Origin: Lethocerus indicus
Taxonomy: Eukaryota > Arthropoda > Insecta > Hemiptera > Belostomatidae
Reading direction: 5' to 3'
DNA: 64,000 bases
Assembly: GCA_019843655.1 (NCBI GenBank)
Contig: JACDQD010000002.1
Span: 17,011,154-17,075,153 of the forward strand
Part shown: positions 1-19,900 of the stretch, piece by piece
Layout: every line of letters begins with the position of its first letter
How positions within the stretch are numbered: the stretch's first letter is position 1
Program-made: the position numbers and the translations under genes
Notes under the pieces: generated by a model
Told to the model about the DNA's origin: nothing
What the model saw: the letters and a program-made list of their open reading frames with translations, nothing else
Database searches by the model: none

Positions 1-3000
1 CGGTTCGATAAGCTCTACTGTAACAAGTATCACAATATTTCATCCGACCATTTCACAGGACCTAGAAAAAAGCGACAGAAAATGCGTCTGGAATGAAATA
101 TTTTGGGTCAAGTTTTCATCCCGACTAGAAAGAGTGGGGTCTAAGGGTAATTGTACACTCTAATGCTCGGAATCGAAACTATTTTAATTAACGAACAGCA
201 ACAGGGCGGTGTAAGTGCCAACAGAATTTGGTATTGTCATCAGAAAGTCATCCCAGCATGAAAGATGAAATGCTACTGACGACTCTGAAAAGCCGAAACT
301 TGTCTGGCTTTCGACCAAATAGGCGGGTGAATTTCATCGAATCCCTGGCGGGCCCCCACAAAGATTCCAATAGAGATGATACGAATATTTTGTTTTTATC
401 CAATTTCAAATTTCCACTTAATGGACGGTATACACCCTGTTGTTCTTAGAACCAAACGAAAAAAATCCAATTTCAGTAGGTATGATTAGTTATGTGAGAA
501 AAAAATTAGTCCCAGATCTAATATTGGCTGAAAAACACTCGCATTTCTAATTCCAGTACCCATAGAAATAGAAGATGTAAACTTAAACCCTACGGGAATT
601 GGAGCAAATAAGAATAAGCTAATTTGTGGGTAATAGGGAGTTAGTCCGTACTATTCATTGAACCGGGTCGATCCTGTAATTGGAGGGTACTATCTTATTA
701 TTGGCTCTCGATTCCTTTCACAAAAAGAATTCGGAAATGTGTTTTTATTGAACCAATTATGATACTCGTGAATAATTCAAGCGCAGTTTTCGTAATAACA
801 GCTCGACTATAATTGGAGAAGTACATTCTGGGGCGTATAACAGAAATTGTTTCGCTTTATATATAGGGTATAGGATACGATCTTTGAAATTCACGTTTTA
901 TGCCAATTCCCGGCGGACATCCGTTGGCGTGCCATCAAAGAGGGTATCAAAGAGGTTCCTCTCCCCCCTATTGCATTATAATGTATAAAAAGACAATTTT
1001 TGTCTTGGAAGACACACTGTTTAGATTGGTCCATGGTTGCTCTCCAAAGCATACCACTGTGTCATTATTTAGTGATTAAAACCTAAATCGAAACCTTTCT
1101 TAACTTACATATTTAGTCATCCAACTATTTTCTGCCTATTTAGTCCCAGACCGGGCGGAATCTCGTAGCGGGTTAAGTACTAAGGTTTAAACTGGTTAAG
1201 TACTACAAAAAAATTCTACTACTCAGTATAGCTATATGAAATAAATATAACTTTACGATTAAGTATTTAAAACCAAAGGTAGGATAATTACGTGGGTAGA
1301 GTAGACACAGGTACTTATAGATTGATTTTATACTTTGCTTATTGCAACGTAATTATTACGACAGACTGGCGAACCTGTCGGTACCAGTGTTGTGGTCCGT
1401 GTCGAAGATGTGAAAAGAGAGTGGAGAGGAGCCTCTCATAAAGTAGAAACGCTTTTAAGGGGGACAACACCGTGAGTTATTAGCCGGGCACAACGAGGGA
1501 TAAGTGTTCCGGCACCGCCTATCCCGCTCCCTTTAATATCCGCCCGAAGGGCTCCCAAAATCTACTGCAAATCGGCTCCAGCTCCACTTACAAACCCATC
1601 AAAACATCTTGGCCCAGGTGATTCCACCATAGTGCGCTCGATGAATATAAATAATTACAAAAAATTAAAATTAGGATTCAAATAATAATAATAAATTAAC
1701 GAGTAGTTATTTTAATACTAATAAAAATGAAAATATAATTGGGACAATCGTCTGTTTATTTCTTTTTTTAACTATTAAGACCAACGGTTAACATTCATTA
1801 AACGCCTTCGCAATTATTATTAAACCTTATAATTGTGGTTTCGGCTGTCGGTACAGCGTTATTTTTTGTCCTTTTACTTTTGTACAATCCACTTATAGTT
1901 AGAAGTACAATTGTGGCATGTTTATTTCTGACTCGATAGACTGTCTAAAAGAAGCTACCCAGTGATGGCACTTTTTACTTGAAACTTAAGGAACTGGACC
2001 TTATCGACAGTCGGCATGTTGAGGTAATGATGAATTGTGTGATCAGAAATATATCATTAAGGATGGGGAATCTCTGGATGTCGGGCCTCTTAGTAGAACC
2101 CCATACTTGGATGAAAGTAATAACATCGGGCTTCAGGTTGGAGGTAAGGATGCAAGGTGCCATCAGCGAATGTGGCGGGGACTGTAGAAGGATGTGTAGG
2201 ATATCTTCGATATATACGAGTGGACCTGGGATACTACTTCAAGGAATTGACACTGCAGCCGGACAATAATGCCGAATCTTCCTCAACTCTGAAGAATCTG
2301 TCCTCGAGGATGAGATAACAGGTATTTGGGAGGATGGTTTTGAGCCTGAACAGTAACCTAGAGCGTTAACGAACCAGATATTTTCGTAATAATAGACTGC
2401 AACGATGTAGTAGAATTACTGACGGGTTTTCCAAATCAAATTCAACCAAAGCTGAGAATTCTACGAAAACACGCATTGGACGTGGATAATGTAGTTATCC
2501 ACTCTGGGTTTGCCGCACTGTGGGGGGTGCCGAGGAGTTTTAGGATACTTGAGGTCACGTTTTGTAAGTTGAGTCAAATCCGTACGGGGCGAAGGGCGGT
2601 GTTGTTGAGGGGGTGAGGGGTGGAACTTGTTGCTCGGCGATCTGTGTGCCACTAGAGTGTAACAGATAGGCCGGGATGAGGGGGGCCCGATCCTGCCAGA
2701 TCGATGGCCCCGGGCCCCGCACCCGACCTCCACCGCCCGCCCTCCCCCACTACTGCTGTCTTCTTCAACCTTCTTCCCTTCCCTGCCACCTCCGTTTAAT
2801 CGCTATCAACGCTCGTCGAATCGCCCAGTGTTCTTCCCCCTTGTGCAGACTACACCGTCTCCAGCCTGCGTTCCCGGACGGACAATAAGTTTATGCGGCG
2901 ACGGTGGGACAATCTGACTCTGTACCCGAAAATTACACGAAAAGTGAATTTTGTCAAAGCCCTGGCGGTCCAAACATTTCATAAACTCGCTGCGAGTAAA

Positions 3001-6000
3001 GAGTTTCCCGCCGATCGGCCGTTGTTGCAGTTTCTTAGATACTCTTATCAATTACTTATCAGTCACTTAAGTTGCTTAAGTCACATTTAACTGGCTTGCT
3101 GCTGTCCGGAACGACAATTTCTGAATGGAAGGACCGGCTCCTCTCTTTATCTTTGTCTCTCTCGTGTCCCGAAGACTGGAGAAGAAATATTTACTCGGTT
3201 TCGGCCTTCTTTTTGTGTATTCGACAAACAAAGAAACCTCGAGTGCTCTGTATCCACCCCCCGCCCGCGGGACCGGCCGTGTTATGACTCCACTCGTGCC
3301 TCTCTCCACTTAAGCATTGAAGCACTCGAATGTTTACCTAGCTCAGCGCCCTCGGCTGAGCCGCGAATTAAAGGCCGTCAGATCAACGACAACTGCCGGT
3401 GCCTGGCCGCGATTTGACGCTCCGCCTATAGGCCTAACTTGCACTACTTCACAACAACTTGCTCGGACTTCATTTCTTCCAAAATTCCAAAATGTTTCCC
3501 ACCGACCGTGCTCTAAGCGGGTCCCGTTAAGCGTAGCATAGGAAAACGCGTTAGCGGAAACACGTCCTCTGACGTCCTGCACGACTGCATATAGAAATAA
3601 AACAAATGTTTAAGAACCGCGTGAGAACTTCCACATAAAATACCGATGTTGAAATACTTTATTTAAATCCTGTAATTTGGTCGCTCGTACAGTGGAGAAG
3701 GTTTCCTTCATCCGGCAAGTCGGGGTTCCGGTATTATTATAAGGCCCGCCGAAAGAAACGTAGATTGGGTGGGGGCTGTTAAGCCGTAAGAGTGAGGCGC
3801 TCACTGCTATGTGCCGGTGTCCCGAGGGCCGTCCAGAAAGGAGGCAGTATTGAAAACAATGCTTTCATTCAAACGTAACACCCACACGTGGGAACCGGAG
3901 CAGAAGAGCGATAGGCGAATACCTAACAGCACTTGAGGCCGTCTGATCACCGATCACGCGAAATAAATACAAGATGGACCACCTACTTTTGATGGAAGTC
4001 AAAAAATGAAAAAGGAAGGACGTTAGAGGAGTGATATATTCTAGTATAGGACTCTTATAGTAATTCCCATCTACTATATAAACACCTCGAAGGTCGGCCC
4101 GGGAGATAAGAATTAAATAAATTAATAGTTCTCGAATTAATTTGTGACCTCAAAGAAGACACCGTTTGAAAAGTGGAATAGCGATACGAGATGTTTATAT
4201 ATTTATAGTCTGGACGACAATAAAAGGCCAAGCAGGATTTTGCCGCGGCCGCCTCTCGCACCCGACACATCCCATTCGGCTCTTTTTCTGCCTACACAGA
4301 TTTTTACTTCAATATAATTAATCCTACTTGTGCATTGGTATATTACAAATGTCCAACGGCCAGATACAATCGGCAAGTGTGTCATAAAATCCGTGAACGT
4401 CAGTATCTGCTATCACACTGAATTCTAAATCTAGGAAGCTCTCGTCTCTGAACTTGTCCATGTTAAACTGTTAAAATGTTTTCGTTCTTATTCATTCGTG
4501 TTGGCTTTCTGGTAGTCTCGCAGTTCCTCTACCTTGCTTCTACTAAAACCCGAAACTGCTTCTGACCCAATGTTCATAATTCCAACAAAATCAACGACCG
4601 CCTCACAAATGTTGAATGCGATTACGCAACATCGCAAGGAGGGAGTCGTGTATCACTATATAACTCTTTGCGATTATAGATCGAACTAACACCCGGCCAA
4701 ATTTCTCAATAGCCGTATTTATTTTCATAATATCTAATAAAAAATTAATAATACGCGAAATACAGAACAGGGCTGTTCCGGTAACGCAAATGTCAAATGG
4801 GGACATCTGACTGCCATTCGAATATTTACGGCCTTAAAACTGTAGTAACATTCGAGATATCTCCATTCGAGCTAATCGGATATAGATCTCATGATAGGTG
4901 GATTCAACGCATGCTTAGTAGATAGTGACCCCGCTTGTTTTTACGCATACTACGACAGTTCGAGTATAAATGGAGAGGTGCCCAGTCCACGCTGTTCGCG
5001 CAGGATCTAAAACATCGCTTGTTGAAAATAGTTTTCCTAAATATACCGATAGAAAATAGGGATTGTTTTAAACGATTTAAAATGAACTCGGGCGAAACGC
5101 AGGATATTCTCCCCAGGTTTCTCTGTCCTAAGCAGCCAACTCCCCGTGACCATTCCGACAGTAATATTCGATTTGCTTCCCAAGTAACCTGTTGGCGGTA
5201 AATTAGCTCAATAATCATTTATTTCACCGAGGATATTGTAGTTACTCCCAGTTCTTACTGCACGATATATAGCAATTCTCTCGATATTTAACCTTCTACC
5301 GAATTCGTTGAGTTGTTGGGAAAACACTATCTAATTCCAGGCTCCGAATTTTTTTAGAACTGGTGCGATTCCTATAAATCTAGACGTTGTAATCCATCAT
5401 CCAGGTACGTCGTGTTGCATTCCATCGACATACGAGCTTATCATTAAGGTAGGTTCGGTGAGATTTCATTAAATAACAATACATACCTACCATAATAAAA
5501 ATACCCGAATACGACCCGCTAGTCCGAACGTGTATTTAACGACGATTTACTGTAAATTGACTAGGAAAAAGAAAGTCTATTGACTAGAAATAACGCGTTT
5601 AATTCGGCATTAAATTACAAAATTCCAGGCACGCGGGTGCTATTTTATACAGCTATCGCCCAATGAATTCGCTAAGGGAATCGGATTCGTAATCGGATGG
5701 GCGGTTAATATCCGTTTAAGAATAATACCGAAATTCGGTTTCCCCTCTCTGACTTTAAGATAAACTTACCCAATGCGAACAGGTCGAGGTAACGACTTCA
5801 GGGACTAGGCCCCGATAGCTCCGTTACCTGTCGATGAAGCTCGAATACGAGGAGGCAGATATTTTCGACAAAACCGTAACAGGGGACTCGACGCAGGGGC
5901 ACATGACACATCAGGACTCACGTAGCGACACATGACCGGCCATGGTCATACCGGCGTATCCCCCAACTCCGGCGACTGGAATCAGCTCCGATTAGTACGG

Positions 6001-8250
6001 CCGGTAAGCATGACGTGACCGGCTTCGACGCCCGGATCGAATGGAGAGACGGATAACGGGGAACGTGGAGAGGCGGCGAAATGCGGGCGCGATATAGGTT
6101 GGTGGGGGCGGCGATGGGGGAGAGGCGCGAACGGTGCGAGGGTTGTGGCGCCACTGAGCGCTGCCCGGGCAGACCCTCAACCCGGGTCAACCGCCCCCAC
6201 CCAACCAATCAACATTCCCACTTTACCCCTCTCATCTTAAATACCGGCCCATTCGTCCACCACCAATTAAATGCCCCACAAAACCCCACCGATAGTTATA
6301 ATCGTCGAGCTATTACCTACGTGTCAATAATATTAAAATTATTCCAAAATTTTAAATAGAAACCGTAACAACAAACTGAACGAAATACAACAGACAAAAC
6401 CGGGGAAGAACGAATATATTTGTTGATAGTGTAATACAAATAACAATCGGGGGCGTTAAGAATAATTATTTTAAAGAATTCGGAAAGGGGAGGAGGCACC
6501 TTAAAATATGCCGTTATAAAGTGGGAGAAATATAATTATATAGTGAGATGCAAACACGTTTTCGGAATGAATCGAAGTCTTTTAACCCTTTAGTCTTTGT
6601 ACGCTATTTAGTGTACAGGAATTCAACCCAGTTCTCAAAACCCGGATCATTTATTCCGAGCGCAGTGAGGTTAAGGATTGGCTCGAAGGATTGGATTGAA
6701 ATTTACGTCCCCTCAGGTTATCCGAGTTGGCATTACTTCTGGCTCAGTATTCTGGTTTATCTCGTGGCCGGCCCCAAACATAAACGGGGAGTTGGACAAA
6801 ACTTTTAATCTTAAACCGAGTTGAGGCGCAGTCCTTTGTGTAATCGCCTACACCTCCGGTCAACAATCGCTGGACCGTCGAGCCTGGCGGTTTGATTAGG
6901 GCCGGAATAAACGCCCCGTCTCCTTAGCTAATGTTAAATCCGAGCTTCGAAACTGGCTACTCACTTCAAACACTCCGGATCCTTCATTATTCCCGACAAT
7001 ATTCTCGCTATAGCAAAATGTTTTCGGAGTCAATGTGACTCTCTCTCTCTGTCCTAGGCATCCGACCATGACCGCTCATTAAGCCTGATTAACAAACGCC
7101 TCAACAGCACACATCTAAAGAAGAAGGCCACCATCCTCCTGGAAAACCCCTTCTCAGAGTTACCATAACGTGGAGGTGTGTTCAGTGTTAACTGTTGGCG
7201 TGTAATTGTTCCGAATGAAGTTGTTTAAAATGGTTGGAATACTTAGAATCCTGAAAGAAAAAACCATCTATTAATCACTTCGGATTACGTCGAAGCCTCG
7301 AAAAGCCCGATGCAATTTACTGAAAAATTAAAAACGTATCTGTAAAAGTGGGTATCTTCTGTAGTGAAGCCTTCACTGTAACGCCAAGTTCGAGCAAATA
7401 GAGAATCTAAAAAAAGTGATTCCTGCAGTGGGAAAAAAATGAATCGGAGGTCGGCGGTACCGCCGAGCTCAATTAAGCCCGACCGCATAAATCTGATTAG
7501 TTTTTGAGCGATACCCGATCAGCGGTTTGTGGCCGCCCCGTCCATTAATTCTCAATTTACCGTAGGCGTTAGGACCTCAACCACGCTCTATCCAACATAG
7601 CACCAACGTTCAATGCGCGCTCCAGACGCCCCCCCCCACCCAATACAAATCCCTACTTTAATTAGTACAATTGCCTCAACTCTTGCTCTCTGACACTAGT
7701 GTCAAATCTGGAAACAGCTTCCGTACGGTGTCCAACTCCGAAGAGTCACCCATATTCATCGAATATATTAGTTTCGAAAATATCTTTATTAAAATAACAC
7801 ACGAATGGCTAATTGTATAAATCCGTGGATTGTCTTCGTGCGCCAATATGTATCGGCATACTAAATAATTAGAAGGCAGATGAAGTTGTTTGCTCTGACA
7901 CCCCCCCGTCGATCTTTACCAAGATGGCTGTAAAATAGTTTTCGTTGTACCAAGGTTTCTCCGGCACCCAGGTTCGGGAATGAAGTTGTGTTGGTATGAA
8001 TTTTTTCGGTTTAAAAATCGAGATACGGGTCTATGATAAGAGAAGTAATTAATGAAAGGCATGCAAGTAGCATTTAATTTCTAACATTAACTCTAGAAGA
8101 GTATACACCCGCCGTTCTTTCTTTGATAACATAACTTCTCTAAAATCCGACGGATACAACTCCTACGTCTCTTCACTTTCCACTCGTGATTATTCCTTGC
8201 CGAAAACAACCGAACCACTCCTCGCCTATCCCACAACGAGATTTACACAG
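1..8250. other. CpG-rich stretch without a confident gene
   Basis: No open reading frame here combines plausible length, codon use, splice sites and a recognisable family, apart from the Harbinger-like fragment at 4935-5205 and the exon beginning at 8251. The texture differs from the rest of the window: CG dinucleotides are frequent, there are no (TA)n arrays and few long A/T runs, and short CT runs occur (about 7037-7052). It could be intron or intergenic DNA upstream of the exon at 8251, or old mobile DNA decayed past recognition. I see no tRNA, rRNA or satellite structure. Confidence 0.6.
4935..5205 (+). pseudogene. Possible PIF/Harbinger (HARBI1/ALP1-like) transposase fragment
   Basis: An 88-codon open frame without a good ATG start contains TLFAQDL, then FKRFKMNSGE, then KQPTPRD and IRFA in this order. 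HARBI1/ALP1-like transposases have the same order in their N-terminal region: a short TL-x-EL block, a Y/F-x-x-F-x-RM segment, a KQDT-x-x-R block, then an LA-x-TLRFLATG block. The last block breaks down after IRFASQV, and neither flank continues the protein, so this would be a short, dead relic. The match is from memory of the family pattern and is weak; chance is the alternative. Confidence 0.3.
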
Positions 8251-8436
8251 TTTGTTAAATATTTTAAGTGTAGGTGGGTGATAGTGAAGACTGATAATTC
8301 AAGAAGTGACTCAATTATTGTTAATAGGTATAAAAAGCTTCCAAAATCAATCACCTTTAAAAATTCAGAGTTGGGTACAATTTATGAAAATGAAGATAAG
8401 GAAAATGACATTAAAGATGAATGGTCCAAACGGTGA
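8251..8436 (+). CDS. Terminal coding exon of an unidentified gene (5' part not found)
   Basis: A pyrimidine-poor but usable acceptor (TTTACACAG) precedes a 61-codon open stretch that ends in TGA at 8434-8436. The peptide is lysine- and acid-rich towards its end (NEDKENDIKDEWSKR), as in many real C-termini. Base composition changes exactly at the acceptor: the CpG-rich DNA stops and CpG-poor sequence begins, which argues that this is a real exon. I do not recognise the protein and cannot place upstream exons in the first 8.2 kb. The stop codon lies only 162 bases from that of ERCC3 on the other strand, so the two transcripts probably overlap in their 3' untranslated regions. The frame stays open upstream to 8197, so a longer exon is possible. 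Confidence 0.45.
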   Translation, partial: FVKYFKCRWVIVKTDNSRSDSIIVNRYKKLPKSITFKNSELGTIYENEDKENDIKDEWSKR

Positions 8437-8598
8437 ACCAATTTATTTTACCATTTATTGGGAACTCATGCGGTAGTGCAAAACAGCAATGGTACAAAAA
8501 GGTTGAAGGACAGTTAATCAAACAATATTTAACATTAACAATTATATTGCAATATTTAATACATTATTTCGAACTGATGAACACATATTAATTATTGA

Positions 8599-15063
<6,465 letters not shown>

Positions 15064-16997
15064 CGTAGTACACATATATAACACAACTGAAACCTCAATC
15101 ACTACCAACTGTTTGATGCCAACTTGATATTACCATTTGTATCACATTTCCCAAATTGTTCCGAATACTTAATGTTCTATTTAAATTATTTGAATACTCA
15201 ATTAAATTCTATTTTAAACGGTCCTGCGTTTATTCATGTAAGGTAATTACCATTAGGTTTTCTTAAACATATTTCTACACAATTGCAGAAATCACGTCTA
15301 CTAATAATGAATAATATTTGTACCGACACAAATAATAATTTGTGGGAACTATTACATAATAATGGGGGAACTATTACAATATAATAGTTCCTCCTTTCCT
15401 TTTAATATACTATGTCAGTGGTGGTACGCGGAAAATTGTGTTTGTTGCAAGTTAGTGGTTCCAATTAAGTACAACCCTTTTGTGATTGACATTGTTGTTG
15501 TGTTTGTTGTCGCGTTATGGGTGTCGTTTTTTGACAGTTAATTGTATACAAACTGATTATTATTGTCAATACAATTATGCAATGGTAATACAATAATCCT
15601 CAATTCAAATAAAGTCAATTTTAATGAGTTACGCAAGTGAGAGATTGAACAGGTAGTGGCAGTCCTTCACTTGCCTATGAATCTTTCATTTTCTGTACTA
15701 ACGTACTTCTAATTTGTGATTCTAAATAAATACAAGTTTTAACGTGTTTTTAGTTTAAGTTTTGATGTTTTGTTTGTTTTTTTATTATCTGTATATTTAT
15801 CTTGATATTTATTTATTTTTTGTACAGGTCGTACAATTTAACATGGCTGGTGCAAATAAAAAGCAAAAATATCTTCAAATTCAAGCAGCAGGGATTTTAA
15901 AAGTGGGATGACACATAAAGGAACTAAAACGATTCCTTATTCTGGAGTATGTTCTGTAGTATGCCCTGCATATTCATCGGTTAAAAGGCATTCTGAAACA
16001 AATCATGCATCGATTCTCGGAAGAAACAAGGATGAACGAACAGAATGTATTGCTCGGGTAGAAATAGAAATGCGAAGTCAACATCTTTAATAAAATACGT
16101 CGTTTTGTGGCTCTCCACAACTATGGTATTGGTTGAAAGTGAGGAAACACAAATTTTATAGAAACAAGTTGAGGGTGTATTTGACGGGATAGTGGCTGGA
16201 ATCTGAGTTATGAGTAGACGTATATGTTGGAGCATTACCATTTGACCCCTTAATTATTAAACCCGTATCTGTCTAATAGCGGATAAACAAGAATTTCACT
16301 ACTGTTAATTAAAACTGGAACAATTGTAGTATCAGAAATATTGAAACAGCAAAAATACTGCCAATTACTCTGCAGAAGAACCCTACTAATAAAGTTTGCA
16401 AATGAATAATTAATGATCCAGTAAATATCTATCGAGCCCTATTTATAGACGAATATGTCGTCGTACAACTGTTATTTCATCTGCGCAGGTAAGTGAGCTG
16501 TTTTTAAAATATCTTATATAATGTTAATGTGGAATTTACACGGTATAAATATAAATTAGATAGTATAATAAATGAATTTATATCGTTAATATAATACAAG
16601 GAGTGACAATTTGATTTTTTGAATACTTTGCTGGCACCATACACGAGAGAGGAAAAGATGGATTGAAAACTAAATTCTCCATTTTTTCGATAGTATAAAT
16701 AATGAAAACTTACTTTGACGTCAAAACCTTATTATTTTCATGATCAAGTTTCAATTATTAACTATTAATGCTTTATTAATAATATATTAACCGACAAAAG
16801 TAAGTTTTTAAACAAAAATATTTTAACCTCCCCAGTACTTTTCATATTTTCAATTCTTCAGAATATTTAATTGTCACATCAATACTTAAAGTTTTACATA
16901 TATCGCCAGTGAACAATATCCGTTCAATGCATACAAATATCCGTACGGTGGACAACTCTTTTATTATTCTAAGAGAATTACGTGTTTCGAAGTCAGA
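15064..16997. other. Intergenic region with divergent ERCC3 and CUB-protease promoters
   Basis: ERCC3 is transcribed leftward from here and the CUB protease rightward from near 16950. AT content is high and no further gene is supported. A transposon-type zinc-finger fragment sits at 15842-16090. The last 60 bases before 16998 look like the protease 5' untranslated region. No clear TATA box or other promoter element could be assigned. Confidence 0.6.
15842..16090 (+). pseudogene. Zinc-finger fragment of hAT/ZBED5-like transposon-derived protein
   Basis: The first frame starts MAGANKKQKYLQIQ and stops at 15918-15920. The neighbouring frame, from about 15908, then reads CSVVCPAYSSVKRHSETNH followed by an NKDERTE block and stops at 16090. 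A C-x-x-C-like pair followed by KRH-x(3)-NH and a charged helix is the layout of the N-terminal zinc finger in ZBED5/FAM200/GTF2IRD2-type proteins, which derive from hAT transposases. Nothing resembling the transposase core follows. I read it as a short, frame-shifted relic; a real small gene is unlikely because the two halves lie in different frames. Confidence 0.45.
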
Positions 16998-19900
16998 ATG
17001 GGTCTGCTGGTAGAAGCACTTTGGCTGTTGGCCTTTGTCAGCTGTGTGGCCGCAGTAACGGTCGAATTAAGTCTGGATGGCTCCTACACCACTATCAGCT
17101 CTCCGGGTTACCCGTATCCCATTCCGCCCAACACCAGGTACAACTGGGAAATTAGAAGCCCTCCCGGAACAAAAGCATCGCTCTACTGCTACGAAATAAG
17201 GCTCATCCAGGTAGCACCTAATCAGTTATTACTCAACAGTATAGTGTACGTAGCATAAATTATGTATAAAATACCGCTATACCAGAAGAAACAACAGACA
17301 GCACATGGCCACACGGTAATTTAAATGACCGTACTGTCTTTCGCCAATCGTGATGGCATATAATATTGCAATAACACAATTAAGGTTCGAAATCATTTCG
17401 TATAGGTTCTAATGGACACACTCTATGTTTCAACTAACAGTCTGTCCGGCAATTACATTATTACAAGAAAGTTTCAATCTAATTCCGGTTTCTTCTTTCA
17501 ACTTCCAGATCAGCAATTTAAACTTAACTCAGGTATTAATCGTGCGGATATATTAATTGTTTCAATCGGAGGGATTGTTGGAATCACCGTATGCCACCGA
17601 TGATTAATCCTTTGTGATCGTGCACAGGACAATCCGCCCGGATGCGACCAGGACCTCTTGGTAATAGATGGGGGAGAAAAGAGGCTGGAACTGTGCGGCC
17701 AGCACCACGGCCTATCGGTGCTCTCGAGGGAGAACGTGATTTACGTTTACTTGATGACCGGTGAAGACGAGTCCGGGGGCTTCACGTGCGTGGCGCGGAG
17801 CACGAGAGAGGCCGGCGGGCCGGTGACTACGCCCCAGCCCATGCCCGATCCCCAACCGGAGCCCAAACCCGAAGTGGGGCCCCTCGAAGTGCGGGTCGAT
17901 CTGCCGGCCGGCGGTGAGCCATACCAGTTCACTTCCTATAATTATCCCAATCTCCCGCCCGACTACCTCAAACAGGACTGGCACTTCAACACCGCGTCCG
18001 GATCCGCCGTCCGCGTCACCTGTTCAGACCTTCGTCTACTCCAGGTGAGTTCGTATTACGTAACTTTTTGAACGTCCGTGTCCTAGACGTGCTCGTGTAT
18101 CCGAGCAGTAAAATATCGCACACGCGCTTCTCTTAATGAGTGCACGCGTGCCTATTGAAAATTGGCGACAGCCTGCGTCCGAAATTGCATTAGCGATTTC
18201 GTAGCAACGGCCGTTTTATTTAGGGTGTTTAATTTCAGAAAACTAACGGGGAATGCGCCGATGAGACAGTGACGGTGACCGACGGGAAGAGCACTCAGGT
18301 GCTGTGCGGTCTCAAGTCCGGTTTCACGATGCTGTCTTCGTCGAACAGGATGAGCGTCTCGTTCAGAACGGGTAAATACGCTCGGGGTGCGTTCAGCTGC
18401 GAGGCCGAGGGCAAGCTGATGGACTGGTATGGGGAAGTGACGACGACAACGACGACGGTGGCCCCTCCGCCTCCCTACCTCGGGATACCCTCAGAGGAAG
18501 TAGACTCCACCGAGCACGGCGTACTCCCGGGCCCCAAATCGACCAACTGCCGTTGTGGATGGGCCAACAAGGTGACATTTTATATCCGTCGTAGTCTCTA
18601 TTTATTTGCGGAACACAATAAGGTTCAGTCCTTCGATACTAGTTCCATATATAATATATACCTTTTTCCTCGCGACTGCTTTTAAAAACGCAAAGCTTTA
18701 TTACAAGAAATGATATAAATGCACGTAATGAAAATACACGAGGAAGTGCTCACAAGCGATGCCAACATCATACGGGCCTCTACCCGGTTTACAATATATA
18801 ACGATCATCTTAACAAAGGGCTTTGCCAAATCTATACGTTGTTTATTTACATCTCTTAATGCCGTTTGGGCCCCCATAACTACTCCCCCCAGATTTGACA
18901 AACCCTTTGTTAAGGACTATTTACAGGTTTCAAATTCCTACTAGCTAAAAGTCCGGGACAGGATTTCTTCTGTACTTCTCCTCCTTGTACAATCCTGCAT
19001 CCTCTTCTGTTCCTGTGCCGGTCCTCTGCGCTTTGACAGGAACGATGCTCATACAAAAATAAACAAAATTAATAAAATAACATGAAATAAACTTAAATTA
19101 AAATCTTATCCTGCCGAGGAGTCCTAATAATTTACAATTTTTCCGGCGATCGAGGTCGGGAATCCGTCCGCGGACTGTTCCCCTTATTCCACGCTCCCGG
19201 ATTGCCGCTGAACTCGATCGCCGACCTGTCTCCCGAACTTGAACTTCGTCCGCGAACCGTACTTTCTTTCTTTCTTTCCGCGGAGTCCGCAGCTCCTTGA
19301 GGTGGGCGGTCTCGCGTCGCCCTGCAGGGTTGTCGGCCCTCTCAAGTCGTACCGGTTTCTGTTCAACAACCGCACGACCCGATACGGCCCCAGATACCGC
19401 GGATCCGTCTTCCTGCGCCGGCAGGTTCTTCCTGAAACCACATCACCGCGCGTATTCCTTCGAGCAAATTCCCTTCTGTTTCCGCGTTATGTCTGTCAGT
19501 CATTTCTGTTTTCGCTTTTACGATCCTGGCCGACCCGCCACCCGTGCGATAGGGAATTTGCTAAATCGTGCGGGGTCTGACCCGTCGTCGCGGAGTGTAC
19601 ACTATAGTTGTAGGCTGGACGGCCCTAGCCATTGCGTTCGTGTTAGACCTTTTCCGGCTTTCAGCAAATTTAAATGCTCCCAGGGTCCATGCAAACGCTC
19701 GATCATCCCGTGGGATTGCGGATGTCGCGGTGTCGTATAATGCCAGCCGATATCTAATTCTTTTAATGTATCACGGAGACGCTTGTTGTCGAAGCTCACG
19801 GCCTTTATCCATTATTAAATTGGGCTTGCCTTGTACCGCGAATCGTTCCAATAATGCCGTTCTAATTGCGTTCGCTGTTTATTCCTAATTCGCCGGGCGT

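Noticed and set aside
1979..2269. 96-codon frame beginning KLKELDLI, suggestive of a leucine-rich repeat
   Set aside because: Only one short LRR-like phrase, no ATG start at its beginning, no splice context, and the rest matches nothing.
2461..3582. Several overlapping frames of 60-90 codons in a GC-richer patch
   Set aside because: Frames on both strands overlap each other, peptides are Arg/Pro/Ser-rich as expected from GC-rich non-coding DNA, and none resembles a family.
17412..17603. 63-codon frame in intron 1 of the CUB protease
   Set aside because: Exons 1 and 2 join in phase across it, and the peptide does not continue the CUB domain.
18684..18960. An envelope gene that would make the element retrovirus-like
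   Set aside because: The interval between integrase and the 3' LTR is only about 220 nt and has no such frame.
19239..19888. Plus-strand frames of 106-147 codons
   Set aside because: They are shadows of the integrase coding strand.
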